DNA of 64,000 nt, taken from positions 1,820,001-1,884,000 of the forward strand of contig NZ_CP015423.1 in the NCBI RefSeq assembly GCF_001719045.1, given 5' to 3'. Positions within the stretch are counted from its first letter, which is position 1, and each line of letters opens with the position of its first letter. The stretch comes from Paenibacillus polymyxa. Its GTDB lineage: Bacteria; Bacillota; Bacilli; Paenibacillales; Paenibacillaceae. Positions 36,773-46,015 of the stretch are shown here, one piece after another. Both the position numbers and the translations under genes were made by a program. The notes below the pieces were generated by a model. It had not been told where the DNA came from, searched no databases, and saw only the letters and a list, made by a program, of their open reading frames with translations.

Positions 36773-37170
36773 TCCTTCAAATATATAGTTTCCAGCAGAA
36801 CGATCTCACCGGGCCCAAAATAAAAATAGCAGCATCGCTGCCCTGAATAATAACAATTTGTCTTGGGTTAACTGTTATTTTCAGGATAGCAGACGAACTT
36901 TGTGTGGGTCTAGAGAAACAGTCTTTCCGCTCTGCATCGCTGTAGTAACAACGAAAAAGTATTGCCAGACCCCATTCCTGTAGGTTACACAAAACATTTT
37001 TTCCTTCACACAAAAAACATACGTTTTCTCTTCCACCCCACCCGAGATGTGTGTTATCATTGTTGCCCTTGTCCCTTCTTTTAAAAACGTATAAAATGAG
37101 GACACAGCCGCGTTTTTCTTCAATCCAGCATGATTGACATGAATCTGGCGGCAACAGGAGGAATTTATTC
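36773..37170. other. Gene-poor intergenic region
   Basis: No convincing gene in these 398 bases between the CDF and the small basic gene. Minus-strand open frames exist but lack a ribosome site and have poor residue composition. I see no clear riboswitch or strong hairpin. Confidence 0.5.
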
Positions 37171-37356
37171 ATGAGCGATGCCAATGAACCACGTAAAGTT
37201 AATCTCGCAGATGCCATTCGGGAAAAGCTGGCACAAAAAAAACAGCAGTCCGGCGCTTCACAGCAGGGCGGCTTTCAAGGCGGTTCCACCAAAACACTGA
37301 AAAGCCAAAATACGAAGAAGCCGAACAACCAACGCCGTCGTACAGGCGGATCATAA
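37171..37356 (+). CDS. Small basic hypothetical protein, 61 residues
   Basis: AGGAGGAA lies a few bases before the ATG. The 61-residue product is rich in Lys, Gln, Ser, Gly and Asn (MSDANEPRKVNLADAIREKLAQKKQQSG, then a low-complexity NTKKPNNQRRRTGGS tail), so mostly disordered. Such small basic proteins occur in spore-formers, but no family is recognised. It faces the ykpA-like gene. Confidence 0.55.
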   Translation: MSDANEPRKVNLADAIREKLAQKKQQSGASQQGGFQGGSTKTLKSQNTKKPNNQRRRTGGS

Positions 37357-37444
37357 TCCACCTCATAGCCTTAATAGGGTATCAAAGGTCTGGCGTACCT
37401 CACTGCCAGAACCAAGTAAGCTATGGGCATGGTACAAAAACGAA

Positions 37445-37492
37445 AAAGAGGAGTCTCCCTGCCATCTTAATGGCCTGAAGGAGCTCCTCTTT
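37445..37492. terminator. Likely bidirectional terminator
   Basis: A stem AAAGAGGAG / CTCCTCTTT with a 30-base loop is flanked by an A-run, T-run on the minus strand, between convergent genes. Confidence 0.6.
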
Positions 37493-37512
37493 CGTTTATC
37501 TAGTTGCTGAAG

Positions 37513-39141
37513 TTAGCCGATTTCTACCGGATACATACGTTCACGCAACTTTGTGATTTCTTCATTTTCCAAGTACTCATCATAGCTCATCGTACGGTCG
37601 ATTACGCCGTTTGGTGTAATTTCCACGATGCGGTTCGCGATCGTTTGAATAAACTGGTGGTCATGCGATGTGAACAATATAGTACCATCAAAATCAATCA
37701 GACCATTGTTCAGCGCTGTGATGGACTCCAGATCCAAGTGGTTGGTCGGTTCTTCCAGCAGCAACACATTGGCACCGTTCAGCATCATTTTCGCCAGCAT
37801 ACAGCGAACCTTTTCGCCCCCGGACAGCACACTTGCTTTCTTAAGCGCTTCTTCTCCAGAGAAAAGCATACGTCCCAAGAAGCCGCGCAGGAACGTTTCG
37901 TCCTGATCCTTGGAATATTGACGGAGCCATTCCACAAGATTCATGTCCACACCTTCAAAATAGGTGGAATTATCTTTCGGGAAATAAGCCTGGCTAGTTG
38001 TAATCCCCCAAGAAAATTCTCCGCTGTCTGCTTCAATCTCGTTCATCAACACCTGGAAGAGCGTCGTTTTAGGCAAACCGTTCGGACCCACAAACGCGAT
38101 TTTATCGCCCTTGTTCACAACCAGACTGAACTCGTTCAACACTTGCTCGCCTTCAACGGTTTTACTGAGACTGTCTACGGTCAGCAGTTGTTTGCCTGCT
38201 TCACGCTCAGGCTTGAAGTTAATGAACGGATATTTACGGTTTGAAGGACGGATATCGTCCAGCGTAATTTTATCCAGTTGCTTTTTACGTGAAGTTGCCT
38301 GTTTGGACTTGGAAGCATTCGCGGAAAAGCGCTGAATAAAGGCTTGCAGTTCCTTGATCTTTTCTTCCTTCTTCTTGTTCGCATCACGAGTCAATGCAAG
38401 CGCAAGCTGGCTGGACTCGTACCAGAAGTCATAGTTGCCGACGTACATCTGGATTTTACCAAAATCGATATCCGCAATATGCGTACATACCTTGTTCAGG
38501 AAGTGACGGTCATGGGATACAACGATGACGGTGCCTTCATAGTCCATCAAGAAATTTTCCAGCCATTGAATGGATTCGAGATCCAAATGGTTGGTAGGCT
38601 CATCAAGCAGCAAATTGTTGGGACGACCAAACAACGCTTGAGCCAAGAGAACGCGTACCTTGTCGTTCCCGCTCATCTCAGACATATTTTTATCATGCAG
38701 GTCACGCGGAATACCAAGACCGATCAGCAATGCAGCTGCATCCGGCTCGGCATCCCAACCGTTCAGCTCTGCAAATTCGCCTTCCAGTTCACCGGCACGC
38801 AAACCGTCTGCTTCGGAAAACTCCGTTTTAGCGTACAGCGCATCTTTTTCCTTCATGATTTCATACAGACGCGTGTGACCCATAATAACGGTTTCCAGAA
38901 CCGGGAATTCATCGTATTCATAATGGTTCTGCTTGAGGACTGCCATCCGTTCGCCCGGTGTCATGTGAACCTCACCAGAATTGGCTTCGATTTCACCGGA
39001 AAGAATTTTCAAAAAGGTGGATTTACCCGCGCCATTCGCCCCAATCAGGCCGTAGCAGTTCCCAGGAGTAAATTTGATATTTACGTCTTCAAAAAGTGGG
39101 CGTTTACCATAACGAAGCGTTACGCCGCTTGTACTGATCAT
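37513..39141 (-). CDS. ykpA: ABC-F ATPase, YkpA-like
   Basis: The 542-residue protein has two fused ABC ATPase domains and no membrane segment, and the order of motifs matches YkpA, an EttA-like translation factor family that acts at the ribosome. Domain 1: GANGAGKST (Walker A), LLLDEPTNHLDL (Walker B). Domain 2: GPNGLPKTT in place of the usual GxxGxGKT, LSGGEKVRC signature, and LLLEEPTNHLDL with Glu for Asp. B. subtilis YkpA is also degenerate in its second Walker A. The linker is Lys-rich (about 240-290). Antibiotic resistance by ribosome protection is possible but not indicated. Confidence 0.9.
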   Translation of the reverse strand: MISTSGVTLRYGKRPLFEDVNIKFTPGNCYGLIGANGAGKSTFLKILSGEIEANSGEVHMTPGERMAVLKQNHYEYDEFPVLETVIMGHTRLYEIMKEKDALYAKTEFSEADGLRAGELEGEFAELNGWDAEPDAAALLIGLGIPRDLHDKNMSEMSGNDKVRVLLAQALFGRPNNLLLDEPTNHLDLESIQWLENFLMDYEGTVIVVSHDRHFLNKVCTHIADIDFGKIQMYVGNYDFWYESSQLALALTRDANKKKEEKIKELQAFIQRFSANASKSKQATSRKKQLDKITLDDIRPSNRKYPFINFKPEREAGKQLLTVDSLSKTVEGEQVLNEFSLVVNKGDKIAFVGPNGLPKTTLFQVLMNEIEADSGEFSWGITTSQAYFPKDNSTYFEGVDMNLVEWLRQYSKDQDETFLRGFLGRMLFSGEEALKKASVLSGGEKVRCMLAKMMLNGANVLLLEEPTNHLDLESITALNNGLIDFDGTILFTSHDHQFIQTIANRIVEITPNGVIDRTMSYDEYLENEEITKLRERMYPVEIG

Positions 39142-39422
39142 ATAAGCATACCATCCTTATCATTAGTAAAGTGCTAAACACAAAATTACCGACGGCAATA
39201 GTATAACACACAAAAGATCGGATTCGAACCGTAGTATAAGCATAACCGCCCTGAATCTCATCCAATATCTTATAAATAAAATAAAAAATGCTTCTGTCTC
39301 CACGATTGTCACCTGACAAACACATGGACCAGAACCATTTTCATGTTTTAAATTCGTTGAGATGCCGTGAGGACAGACGCGTTATTCAGTCGCAGCATTG
39401 ATTGTTCTGTGCGTCGTAAACG
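39142..39422. other. Intergenic region between ykpA and the heme ABC genes
   Basis: No gene, terminator with T-run or regulatory site stands out in these 281 bases, which hold the likely ykpA promoter. Confidence 0.5.
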
Positions 39423-40202
39423 TCAGGAAACCCCGACACCTATCGGAATGAGGTACATGCCCGCTTCATCATCCTGTTTGATTACGACCTCCACGTCATA
39501 GACCGCCTGGATCAGCTCAGATGTAACGACCTCTGTAGGTGGGCCGTTCGCTATAATACGCCCTTCCTTCATGGCAATCATCACATCGCTATACCGAATA
39601 GCCTGATTGATATCATGCAGCACCATCACGATGGTCAGTCCATGTTCCTGGTTTAACTGCCGAATGAGCTCTAAAATTTCAAGCTGGTAGTACATATCCA
39701 AATAGGTGGTCGGCTCATCCAAAAATAAAATTGGCGTCCGCTGTGCCAAGGCCATTGCAATCCATACACGCTGCCGTTCTCCTCCTGAGAGCTGATCCAA
39801 CGTGCGAGTTCTACGTTCGTTCAGGTTAGTGCAGGCTATTGCCCACTCGATCGCCTCCTCATCCTCATCACGTCTCGCTGTGAACATGTTCTTATGCGGC
39901 AACCTTCCGAAGCTGACGAGCTTTTCTACAGTCAAGTCGGAAGGTGCCTCATTCTGCTGATGGACTACCGCCAGTTGACGGGCCAGCTCCTTGGGCTTGT
40001 AGTGGGCTATCTCCTTGCCGTCCAGAATCACCTGGCCCAAGCGGGGAACAGCATTGTTGGACATCACGCTGAGCAGCGTCGATTTGCCGCATCCATTGGG
40101 ACCAATTATGGTCGTAATCCGTCCCGACTCAATAACAGCATTAATAGCGTGCAGACGATCCGTTTTCCGATCATATGTGAAGGTTATATCCTTAATGTCC
40201 AT
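39423..40202 (-). CDS. Heme/iron ABC transporter ATP-binding protein
   Basis: The 259-residue FecE/HmuV-type ATPase has GPNGCGKST (Walker A), LSGGERQRVWIAMALAQRTPILFLDEP (signature and Walker B), and HDINQAI (switch His). It powers import by the permease encoded just upstream, with which it overlaps by 11 bases. It is the last gene of the leftward NEAT-IsdE-IsdF operon. Its substrate is heme or a siderophore according to the substrate-binding partner; the IsdE-like partner favours heme. Confidence 0.9.
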   Translation of the reverse strand: MDIKDITFTYDRKTDRLHAINAVIESGRITTIIGPNGCGKSTLLSVMSNNAVPRLGQVILDGKEIAHYKPKELARQLAVVHQQNEAPSDLTVEKLVSFGRLPHKNMFTARRDEDEEAIEWAIACTNLNERRTRTLDQLSGGERQRVWIAMALAQRTPILFLDEPTTYLDMYYQLEILELIRQLNQEHGLTIVMVLHDINQAIRYSDVMIAMKEGRIIANGPPTEVVTSELIQAVYDVEVVIKQDDEAGMYLIPIGVGVS

Positions 40203-41175
40203 AGGTGCGATCCGCCTTTCTGATCAGGAATATCAGGAACGGCCCGCCAATGACGGCCATAATAATAGAAGCCGGGATTTCATTGGGAGCAAGCACCGTC
40301 CGCCCCAGTGTATCCGCGAGCAGCAGCAGCAAGCCGCCGCATAATGCAGAAAATGGAATCAGCCACTTATGATCCGAGCCAACTAGGTAGCGGGCACAAT
40401 GCGGAACGAGCAGGCCGATAAAGGCAATTACTCCTGCGATGGCTGTAGCCGTTGCTGCAAGCAGCACTGCAATCACAGAAATCAAAAGTCGTGCGCGCGT
40501 TACATTGAATCCTAGATTTTTAGCTGTTTTATCTTGAAGGGACAAGAAATTGCACCAAGAGAACACGAGCATGGCTAAAATTAGCCCAATCCCGCCATAG
40601 GTCACAATAACCTCGACATCTACCCATTTTTTCATAGACAAGGTTGATGTAGTGACCTGGTTAATACTGGTGACCGCATAACTGCCTCGATAGTTAAACG
40701 ACTGACCTAGACCGGAAAAAATGGCGTTCACAGCTACCCCGATCAGAATGAGACGAATCGGATGCAAGCCAGATTTCCACGAAAACCCATAAACCATTAG
40801 GCAGGCTAACGCACCTCCAATAAATGAAAAGAACGGCATCCAGAAATAAAGCGCCGGAAAGACCGTCACCGCAATCAGCGAGATCAATGCCGCTCCCGAA
40901 GAAATGCCGATAACCCCAGCATCCGCCAGCGGATTTTTCATGACGGCTTGCAGTAAAACACCCGCCACTGCAAGGGCTGCACCTGCCATTACGGACACGA
41001 AAATTCTCGGTAGTCTCAGGTCCTTGACCACATTCACCTGATCATCTGTACCTGTCCACAATCCGGTCACCAACTGACTCAAATCCACCTTGAGACTGCC
41101 TGTCATCGCTGAATACAGCATGACGCCAACGAGCAAGACAATTACAACAATAAGGCTCCAACCTTTTTTGGACAT
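40192..41175 (-). CDS. isdF: Heme/iron ABC permease, IsdF-like
   Basis: The 327-residue FecCD-type permease has about eight to ten membrane helices, with the conserved RLPRIFVSVMAGAALAVAGVLLQAVMKNPLADAGVIGISSGAAL, and the coupling-helix region PHCARYLVGSDHKWLIP near residues 260-280. It lies between isdE and the ATPase, overlapping the latter and 14 bases from the former. It should carry heme or heme-derived iron across the membrane from the IsdE-like lipoprotein. Confidence 0.9.
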   Translation of the reverse strand: MSKKGWSLIVVIVLLVGVMLYSAMTGSLKVDLSQLVTGLWTGTDDQVNVVKDLRLPRIFVSVMAGAALAVAGVLLQAVMKNPLADAGVIGISSGAALISLIAVTVFPALYFWMPFFSFIGGALACLMVYGFSWKSGLHPIRLILIGVAVNAIFSGLGQSFNYRGSYAVTSINQVTTSTLSMKKWVDVEVIVTYGGIGLILAMLVFSWCNFLSLQDKTAKNLGFNVTRARLLISVIAVLLAATATAIAGVIAFIGLLVPHCARYLVGSDHKWLIPFSALCGGLLLLLADTLGRTVLAPNEIPASIIMAVIGGPFLIFLIRKADRTYGH

Positions 41176-41189
41176 GTCATCAGCTTCCT

Positions 41190-42149
41190 TTAATTCGAAG
41201 GATACAGCATTTTCATCAGCTCATCCAGCGCCGAGTTTGCCGCTAAATTCCCTGTTGTGCCAAACAACGGTTCAGGCAGATCATAGACATGCCCATTTTT
41301 CACAGCGTTGAAATGCTTCCAGATATCGTTAGTTTTGAACTCTTCATCGAACATTTTCACTACTTCATCCGGCATCCCGTGTGCAGCGCGCAAAATGATA
41401 TCGGGGTTGGATTGCTGCAAGGCTTCGGTATTGTGGGCAATGAACTCCACCTTCTCGCCCTGAACCACATTGGTTCCGCCTGCAATTTTAACCAGATCCC
41501 CAATATAGGAATGCTCGGTAGCCACCAGATAGCTTCCCGGTACTCCCAGCAAAATCAATACTTTAGGGGATTTCTTCCCTTTGATCTTTTGTTGAATCTC
41601 GGCTACTTTGGCATCCAAAGCTCCATTAATCTCTTTGGCCTTATCGGCTTTGCCAAACGTGTCTCCCAGCTTTTGAATTTCTTTTTGCATATTCGCGAGA
41701 CTTTCAAAATTTAAAAATTCGGCATTGATTTTCAAATCTTTAAATTTAGGCTCCAGATCATATTTCAGTGTCGTCACCGACAGTACGTCCGTCGGCTTCA
41801 ATGACATCACTTTTTCCATATCAGGACTCATCGGATTACCCACATCAGGCACATCCTTGTAACGGTCAGGCAGCACTTTCGTGCTTGTCGGCTTGCCTGC
41901 CAAATCCAGGCCTAGTGCATCCGTGATTTCCGCAATGGCTACCGTAGTCGCCACAATACGAGGAGCTTGAGCTTTACCGTCAGACGACTTTCCGGTTGCA
42001 TTAGATGTTGCCGCTGATTTCGAACCATCGCTCTGGTTCTGCCCGGCCTGTGCCCCTCCCGAACATCCAGCCAGCAACAAGATCACGATGCCGATTAACA
42101 TATACAAACCAAATGTTTTTCCTTGAGCCAATGCTATATACCGTTTCAT
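41190..42149 (-). CDS. isdE: Heme-binding lipoprotein IsdE
   Basis: The 319-residue lipoprotein has a lipobox LLLAGC with Cys29 and a two-lobed substrate-binding fold. Long stretches match S. aureus IsdE as I remember it (RIVATTVAIAEITDALGLDL, VLILLGVPGSYLVATEHSY, IWKHFNAVKNGHVYDL). The IsdE heme ligands are kept: Met107 in GNPMSPD and His257 in RAAHGMP. It captures heme passed from NEAT proteins and hands it to IsdF. It is 163 bases from the eight-NEAT gene, with a hairpin between them. Confidence 0.93.
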   Translation of the reverse strand: MKRYIALAQGKTFGLYMLIGIVILLLAGCSGGAQAGQNQSDGSKSAATSNATGKSSDGKAQAPRIVATTVAIAEITDALGLDLAGKPTSTKVLPDRYKDVPDVGNPMSPDMEKVMSLKPTDVLSVTTLKYDLEPKFKDLKINAEFLNFESLANMQKEIQKLGDTFGKADKAKEINGALDAKVAEIQQKIKGKKSPKVLILLGVPGSYLVATEHSYIGDLVKIAGGTNVVQGEKVEFIAHNTEALQQSNPDIILRAAHGMPDEVVKMFDEEFKTNDIWKHFNAVKNGHVYDLPEPLFGTTGNLAANSALDELMKMLYPSN

Positions 42150-42228
42150 GAAAATCCAGTCACCTCAATTCAAAATGTAGAAAAACAGTCAGTAGGAGCC
42201 CCAACTTTTCGGGTATGTAAATGCTGAC

Positions 42229-42258
42229 AAGTCTTGATGCCGGGGCACCAAGACTTGC
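42229..42258 (-). other. Hairpin between the eight-NEAT gene and isdE
   Basis: Inverted repeat CAAGTCTTG / CAAGACTTG with a 12-base loop and no T-run. It may be an RNA processing or stability site within the operon. A half Fur-box (GATTATCA) lies at about 42290. Confidence 0.4.
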
Positions 42259-42311
42259 TCGCATACAAACTTTGCTGTTATTCAGACTTCATTGATTATC
42301 ACAACCTGAGG

Positions 42312-45300
42312 CTACTTCGCTTTTAGGCTTTCTTCATCAAATTGGAACTGAACTGTATACCAGTGATCATACGGCACTCCGCCAAGGACCAAACCAGGCA
42401 CAATGACGTGTGTGTAAGCACCCATTTTCTGAGACAAGTCCCCTACCTCGAATTGAACGACACGTGTATCGCCGGATGTCGAGATTACTTCCACATCTTT
42501 CAGGGTACCGTTTTGCTCTACTTGGAGAGCTGGCATCCATGAGCTATTTTTCAAAGTAATTTGAATATAGCGCTTGTCTCCCTTTTCAATCAGTGTAGCT
42601 GGCTTGTCGAGATAACCGTCCATAACGGAAGCTTCACTCGTTTTATCTTTAAATACGTTGTAATTAATCGTGTATTGCTTCTCGGAAGCCGTTTGAACCG
42701 GTTGCTCAACTACTGGTTTTGTTTCAGCCACAGATGCAGTTGTTTCTGCTGCCTTGTCCGTAGAAGCTGCTGTTGGTTCAGTTGCGGTTGCAGTTGTAGC
42801 TGCATTGACTCCCTCACCTTTAAGCGATGCACGGTCAAATTGAATCTGTCCGCCGAATTTCTCATTTAGAATGTATTTCTCAGGCAGATATACCTGTGTG
42901 TACACACTCAACTTTTTATCCAGATCAGGCACTTCAAACGCAATAGTGTGCGTGTCACCTTTTGTGTCGGAAGCCACAATCGTTGGATTGGCATAACGGC
43001 CTTCAAAATCCGTTTGGAATAGCTTCAAAGCCTGGTTGTCCGTAACGGTTACATGGGCCTGAACTTTACCATCTTTCACAATCAATTTCGCTAGATTTTG
43101 TACAAAAGGAGCCGCTAGAGAATCCTTATCCGTTCCGTTCGCAAGCACACGGAAGTTCGCAGTGTACTCTCCATCCGCTAAGTTGTTTTTCCCTTTTTCT
43201 GCTTCAGCCGACTTCTTGTCGTTGTAATAAGCTACATTACTGGTATCGAATTTAAATTCAAAATCGTATACCTTCTCTACCCGATCCTCCGTCTTAAAGA
43301 CCATCGGAGTGGCACTTGCCACTTTAGGGGCTTCATAGACAACTAGTTGGCCTTTTACATTGTTTTTAAAGTCATTTACGCTAAAACGAACGTGCTTCGT
43401 ATTGCTTGCTGCATCTTCCTGGGTCACTTCTGCGTCTCGGTAGTCCCCGCTTGCGTTGTCCCAAATGCGCAACGCCTTCACTTCATTACCGTTTTGCAGC
43501 TTCAGACCTACAAATTGTTTGTCGCCTTCCACGACCAATTGCGCTGGTTCATTAGTGATAAAGCGTTGAGCTGGAGAATCCACTCCTGTGGAACCATCCG
43601 ACAACAGAATGCTGAATTTCAAGGCATATTTCCCATTGACAAGCTTGTCAAAATCCAATTTTACGATAGGATCTGTAGCTCCTGTAGAGGAAGGCTCGAC
43701 AAAGCTGCGAATAGTAGCAGGCTCGAATTGAAATTGCACATCATATACGTGATCATATGGGATGCCGCCCAAATCCAATCCAGGTACGATCACATGCGTA
43801 TTCACTGTCACTTTATCCGAGAGATTTGGCACTTCAAATTGTACTGTTCTTGTATCTGCGGAGGTCGATTGCTCAACCACCGGAGCTTCTGCACCATTTA
43901 CTTTAAAGGTTTTGATCCAGCTGCTCTTGTCCATTTTGATCTGAATCACATTTTTACCGGACTGTCTTAGCAGTGTGGCTGGTTTTTGCATATAGCCATC
44001 CATCACAGATATTTCATTGCTTCCATTTTTGAGGACGGAGAAATCAATGCTGTATCTGCCGTTTTCAGTCACGGGAGTTGTGCCGCCGTCTGTTCCTTTT
44101 ACTGCAATGCTGCTGCGGTCAAATTGCAGACGAAGCTTATGATCCATCTCATAAACCCCACCCGGGTAGGTCGTGCTCACGTGTACTTGTGCATTCAGAA
44201 TAGCATCCAGATCCGCTACTTTGAATTTCACAACACGTGTATTAGCATTCTTGTCCTCACTTACGATATCTGCATCTGTCAACGTTCCGTTTTGTTCTGT
44301 TTTGAACTCCGTCACCGTTGCGCTGTCTTTGATGGTAAAGGAAGCTTCATACTTGCCTTTCAATGCCGTCAGTGTCGCTGGAGATAATAAATATTGCCCC
44401 ATTGCCGATTTTTGATCCTTTGTTGCGTGCAATGCATCGAAATGGATTGAATACGTTCCATCAGCTAAAACCTTTCCTGGCGTCCCAGGATCAACCGGGG
44501 ATGGAGTATTAGCTATGCTGCTCTTGTCAAATTGCAGACGAAGCTTATGATCCATCTCATAAACCCCACCTGGATAGGTCGTGCTCACATGTACTTGTGC
44601 ATTCAAAATCGCGTCCAAATCCGCTACTTTGAATTTCACAACACGCGTATTGGCTGTCTTGTCCTCACTTACAATATCCGCATCTGTTAACGTTCTGTTT
44701 TGTTCTGTTTTGAACTCCGTTACTGTGGTGCTATCTTTAATGGTAAAGGAGACTTCTTTTTGTCCCTTCGATACCGTCAAAGTCGCTGGAGACAACAGAT
44801 ATTGTGCCATCGCTGACGCTTGATCTTTTGTGGCGTGCAGCGCGTTAAAGTTAATCGAGTACGTTCCATCCGCCAAATCTGATGGTGCGGGTGCAGAGGC
44901 CAGCTGAAGATCTACGTTATAAGTATTCACGTAGCCCAGCTCAGGCCAGTTGATGCTTACCCATGCGTTCAGCTTGGCAGGCAGATCTTTTACTTCAAAC
45001 TCGATCATACGTGTATTCGCAGTTTGATCTTCACTTACAACAGAGGTGTCGGTTAACACTCCATTTTGCTCTACCTTGAAACCATCAATCTGCTTACTGT
45101 TCTTTAATGTAAATTGGACATATCGTTTACCACCACGCTCAATTAGAGAGCCTGGTTTCTCCGTATACCCATCCATCATTGACTTTTCATTGCTTTCATC
45201 TTTCAAAAGGGTAAAGTCCAAATCAGCGAGTTTCTCTCCTGTATTAGGAGGCGTTACCGGTGGTGTTACAGGTGGAACCGTTGGATTCTCCGTTGAGTTT

Positions 45301-45917
45301 TTAAGTCTCAAACTGGAAGGATCAAACTCAATCCATTCCTTCACTGAACGGTCTGGATCGGTATCTACATACCATGGAGAACTGCTATTAAATCCAAACT
45401 CCGTATTTACATTTTGATGAAAATCATAAACATCGAAGCTTACAGTCCCGGAAGTTTTCCCAGAATCCACCTCTATTTTTGCGGGAGCTGTTTCCCCGTT
45501 TTGTTCAACTAAAAATTTCGAAAGACCTTGAGATTCCGCAAACTTAAATGAAAAATGGTATTTTCCATCCTTAATGATCAAATCTCCAGGATAGGTATAG
45601 TTTGTTTTGAAGCTTGAATCCCTAGTGCTACCGCTGACTGTCTTTCTTAAAGGTTTGTAATCGATCAGGTATTCTCCATCTGCATAGGTCGCATCAGTAG
45701 TGGTCACAGCATTGGTAGGCTCAGCATATGTGCTGGGCACTTCTACCGGAATCTCATAAGTAGCATAAGTAGCACTAGTGACTGTAGTGCTTAAATCGGG
45801 CAAATTCGACGAAGTGGACTCACCCTCAGGTGTTGCTCCTACATATGGTGAAAATAAAGAAAACAACATTAGAATAGCAGCAAATGTCGTTATAAATTTG
45901 TTAAATCGGCTTTTCAA
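42312..45917 (-). CDS. Secreted protein with eight NEAT domains
   Basis: The 1201-residue exported protein has a signal peptide (to about 29) and eight NEAT domains: 79-200, 230-341, 348-465, 484-601, 617-732, 755-892, 911-1029 and 1078-1195. NEAT domains bind heme through a YxxxY in the last strands and an SxxxxY lip. YxxxY is kept in domains 2 (Y329/Y333), 5 (Y721/Y725) and 8 (Y1183/Y1187). Domains 3 and 4 have YxxxH (Y453/H457, Y589/H593). Domains 1, 6 and 7 lack it. There is no LPXTG signal, SLH domain or C-terminal membrane helix, so it should be secreted freely or held non-covalently. Confidence 0.93.
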   Translation of the reverse strand: MKSRFNKFITTFAAILMLFSLFSPYVGATPEGESTSSNLPDLSTTVTSATYATYEIPVEVPSTYAEPTNAVTTTDATYADGEYLIDYKPLRKTVSGSTRDSSFKTNYTYPGDLIIKDGKYHFSFKFAESQGLSKFLVEQNGETAPAKIEVDSGKTSGTVSFDVYDFHQNVNTEFGFNSSSPWYVDTDPDRSVKEWIEFDPSSLRLKNSTENPTVPPVTPPVTPPNTGEKLADLDFTLLKDESNEKSMMDGYTEKPGSLIERGGKRYVQFTLKNSKQIDGFKVEQNGVLTDTSVVSEDQTANTRMIEFEVKDLPAKLNAWVSINWPELGYVNTYNVDLQLASAPAPSDLADGTYSINFNALHATKDQASAMAQYLLSPATLTVSKGQKEVSFTIKDSTTVTEFKTEQNRTLTDADIVSEDKTANTRVVKFKVADLDAILNAQVHVSTTYPGGVYEMDHKLRLQFDKSSIANTPSPVDPGTPGKVLADGTYSIHFDALHATKDQKSAMGQYLLSPATLTALKGKYEASFTIKDSATVTEFKTEQNGTLTDADIVSEDKNANTRVVKFKVADLDAILNAQVHVSTTYPGGVYEMDHKLRLQFDRSSIAVKGTDGGTTPVTENGRYSIDFSVLKNGSNEISVMDGYMQKPATLLRQSGKNVIQIKMDKSSWIKTFKVNGAEAPVVEQSTSADTRTVQFEVPNLSDKVTVNTHVIVPGLDLGGIPYDHVYDVQFQFEPATIRSFVEPSSTGATDPIVKLDFDKLVNGKYALKFSILLSDGSTGVDSPAQRFITNEPAQLVVEGDKQFVGLKLQNGNEVKALRIWDNASGDYRDAEVTQEDAASNTKHVRFSVNDFKNNVKGQLVVYEAPKVASATPMVFKTEDRVEKVYDFEFKFDTSNVAYYNDKKSAEAEKGKNNLADGEYTANFRVLANGTDKDSLAAPFVQNLAKLIVKDGKVQAHVTVTDNQALKLFQTDFEGRYANPTIVASDTKGDTHTIAFEVPDLDKKLSVYTQVYLPEKYILNEKFGGQIQFDRASLKGEGVNAATTATATEPTAASTDKAAETTASVAETKPVVEQPVQTASEKQYTINYNVFKDKTSEASVMDGYLDKPATLIEKGDKRYIQITLKNSSWMPALQVEQNGTLKDVEVISTSGDTRVVQFEVGDLSQKMGAYTHVIVPGLVLGGVPYDHWYTVQFQFDEESLKAK
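44115..44876 (-). repeat. Tandem duplication of NEAT domains 3 and 4
   Basis: Domains 3 and 4 differ at 13 of about 120 residues and repeat with a 408-bp period in the DNA, much closer to each other than to other NEAT domains of the protein. Both keep the unusual YxxxH motif. Confidence 0.85.
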
Positions 45918-46015
45918 GGTGATGTATCCCCCTACTTAAAATATACTCATTTGGAGCTTTGAAACTAAGCTCCAAATGAGTATTCAATTCAAAATTATAT
46001 TTTCAAAAAGAAGTC

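Noticed and set aside
36777..37217. Minus-strand frame of about 146 residues in a gene-poor gap
   Set aside because: No ribosome site, odd residue composition, and it overlaps the start of a better-supported small gene on the other strand.
37504..38244. Long antisense frame over the ABC-F gene
   Set aside because: It is the complement of a well-supported coding region, has no ribosome site, and shows no family motif.
38344..39177. Second long antisense frame (277 residues) over the ABC-F gene
   Set aside because: Same reason; codon pattern of the real gene leaves an open complement.
44173..44823. Two near-identical antisense frames in the NEAT gene
   Set aside because: They arise from the duplicated NEAT domains 3 and 4 and have no independent coding support.
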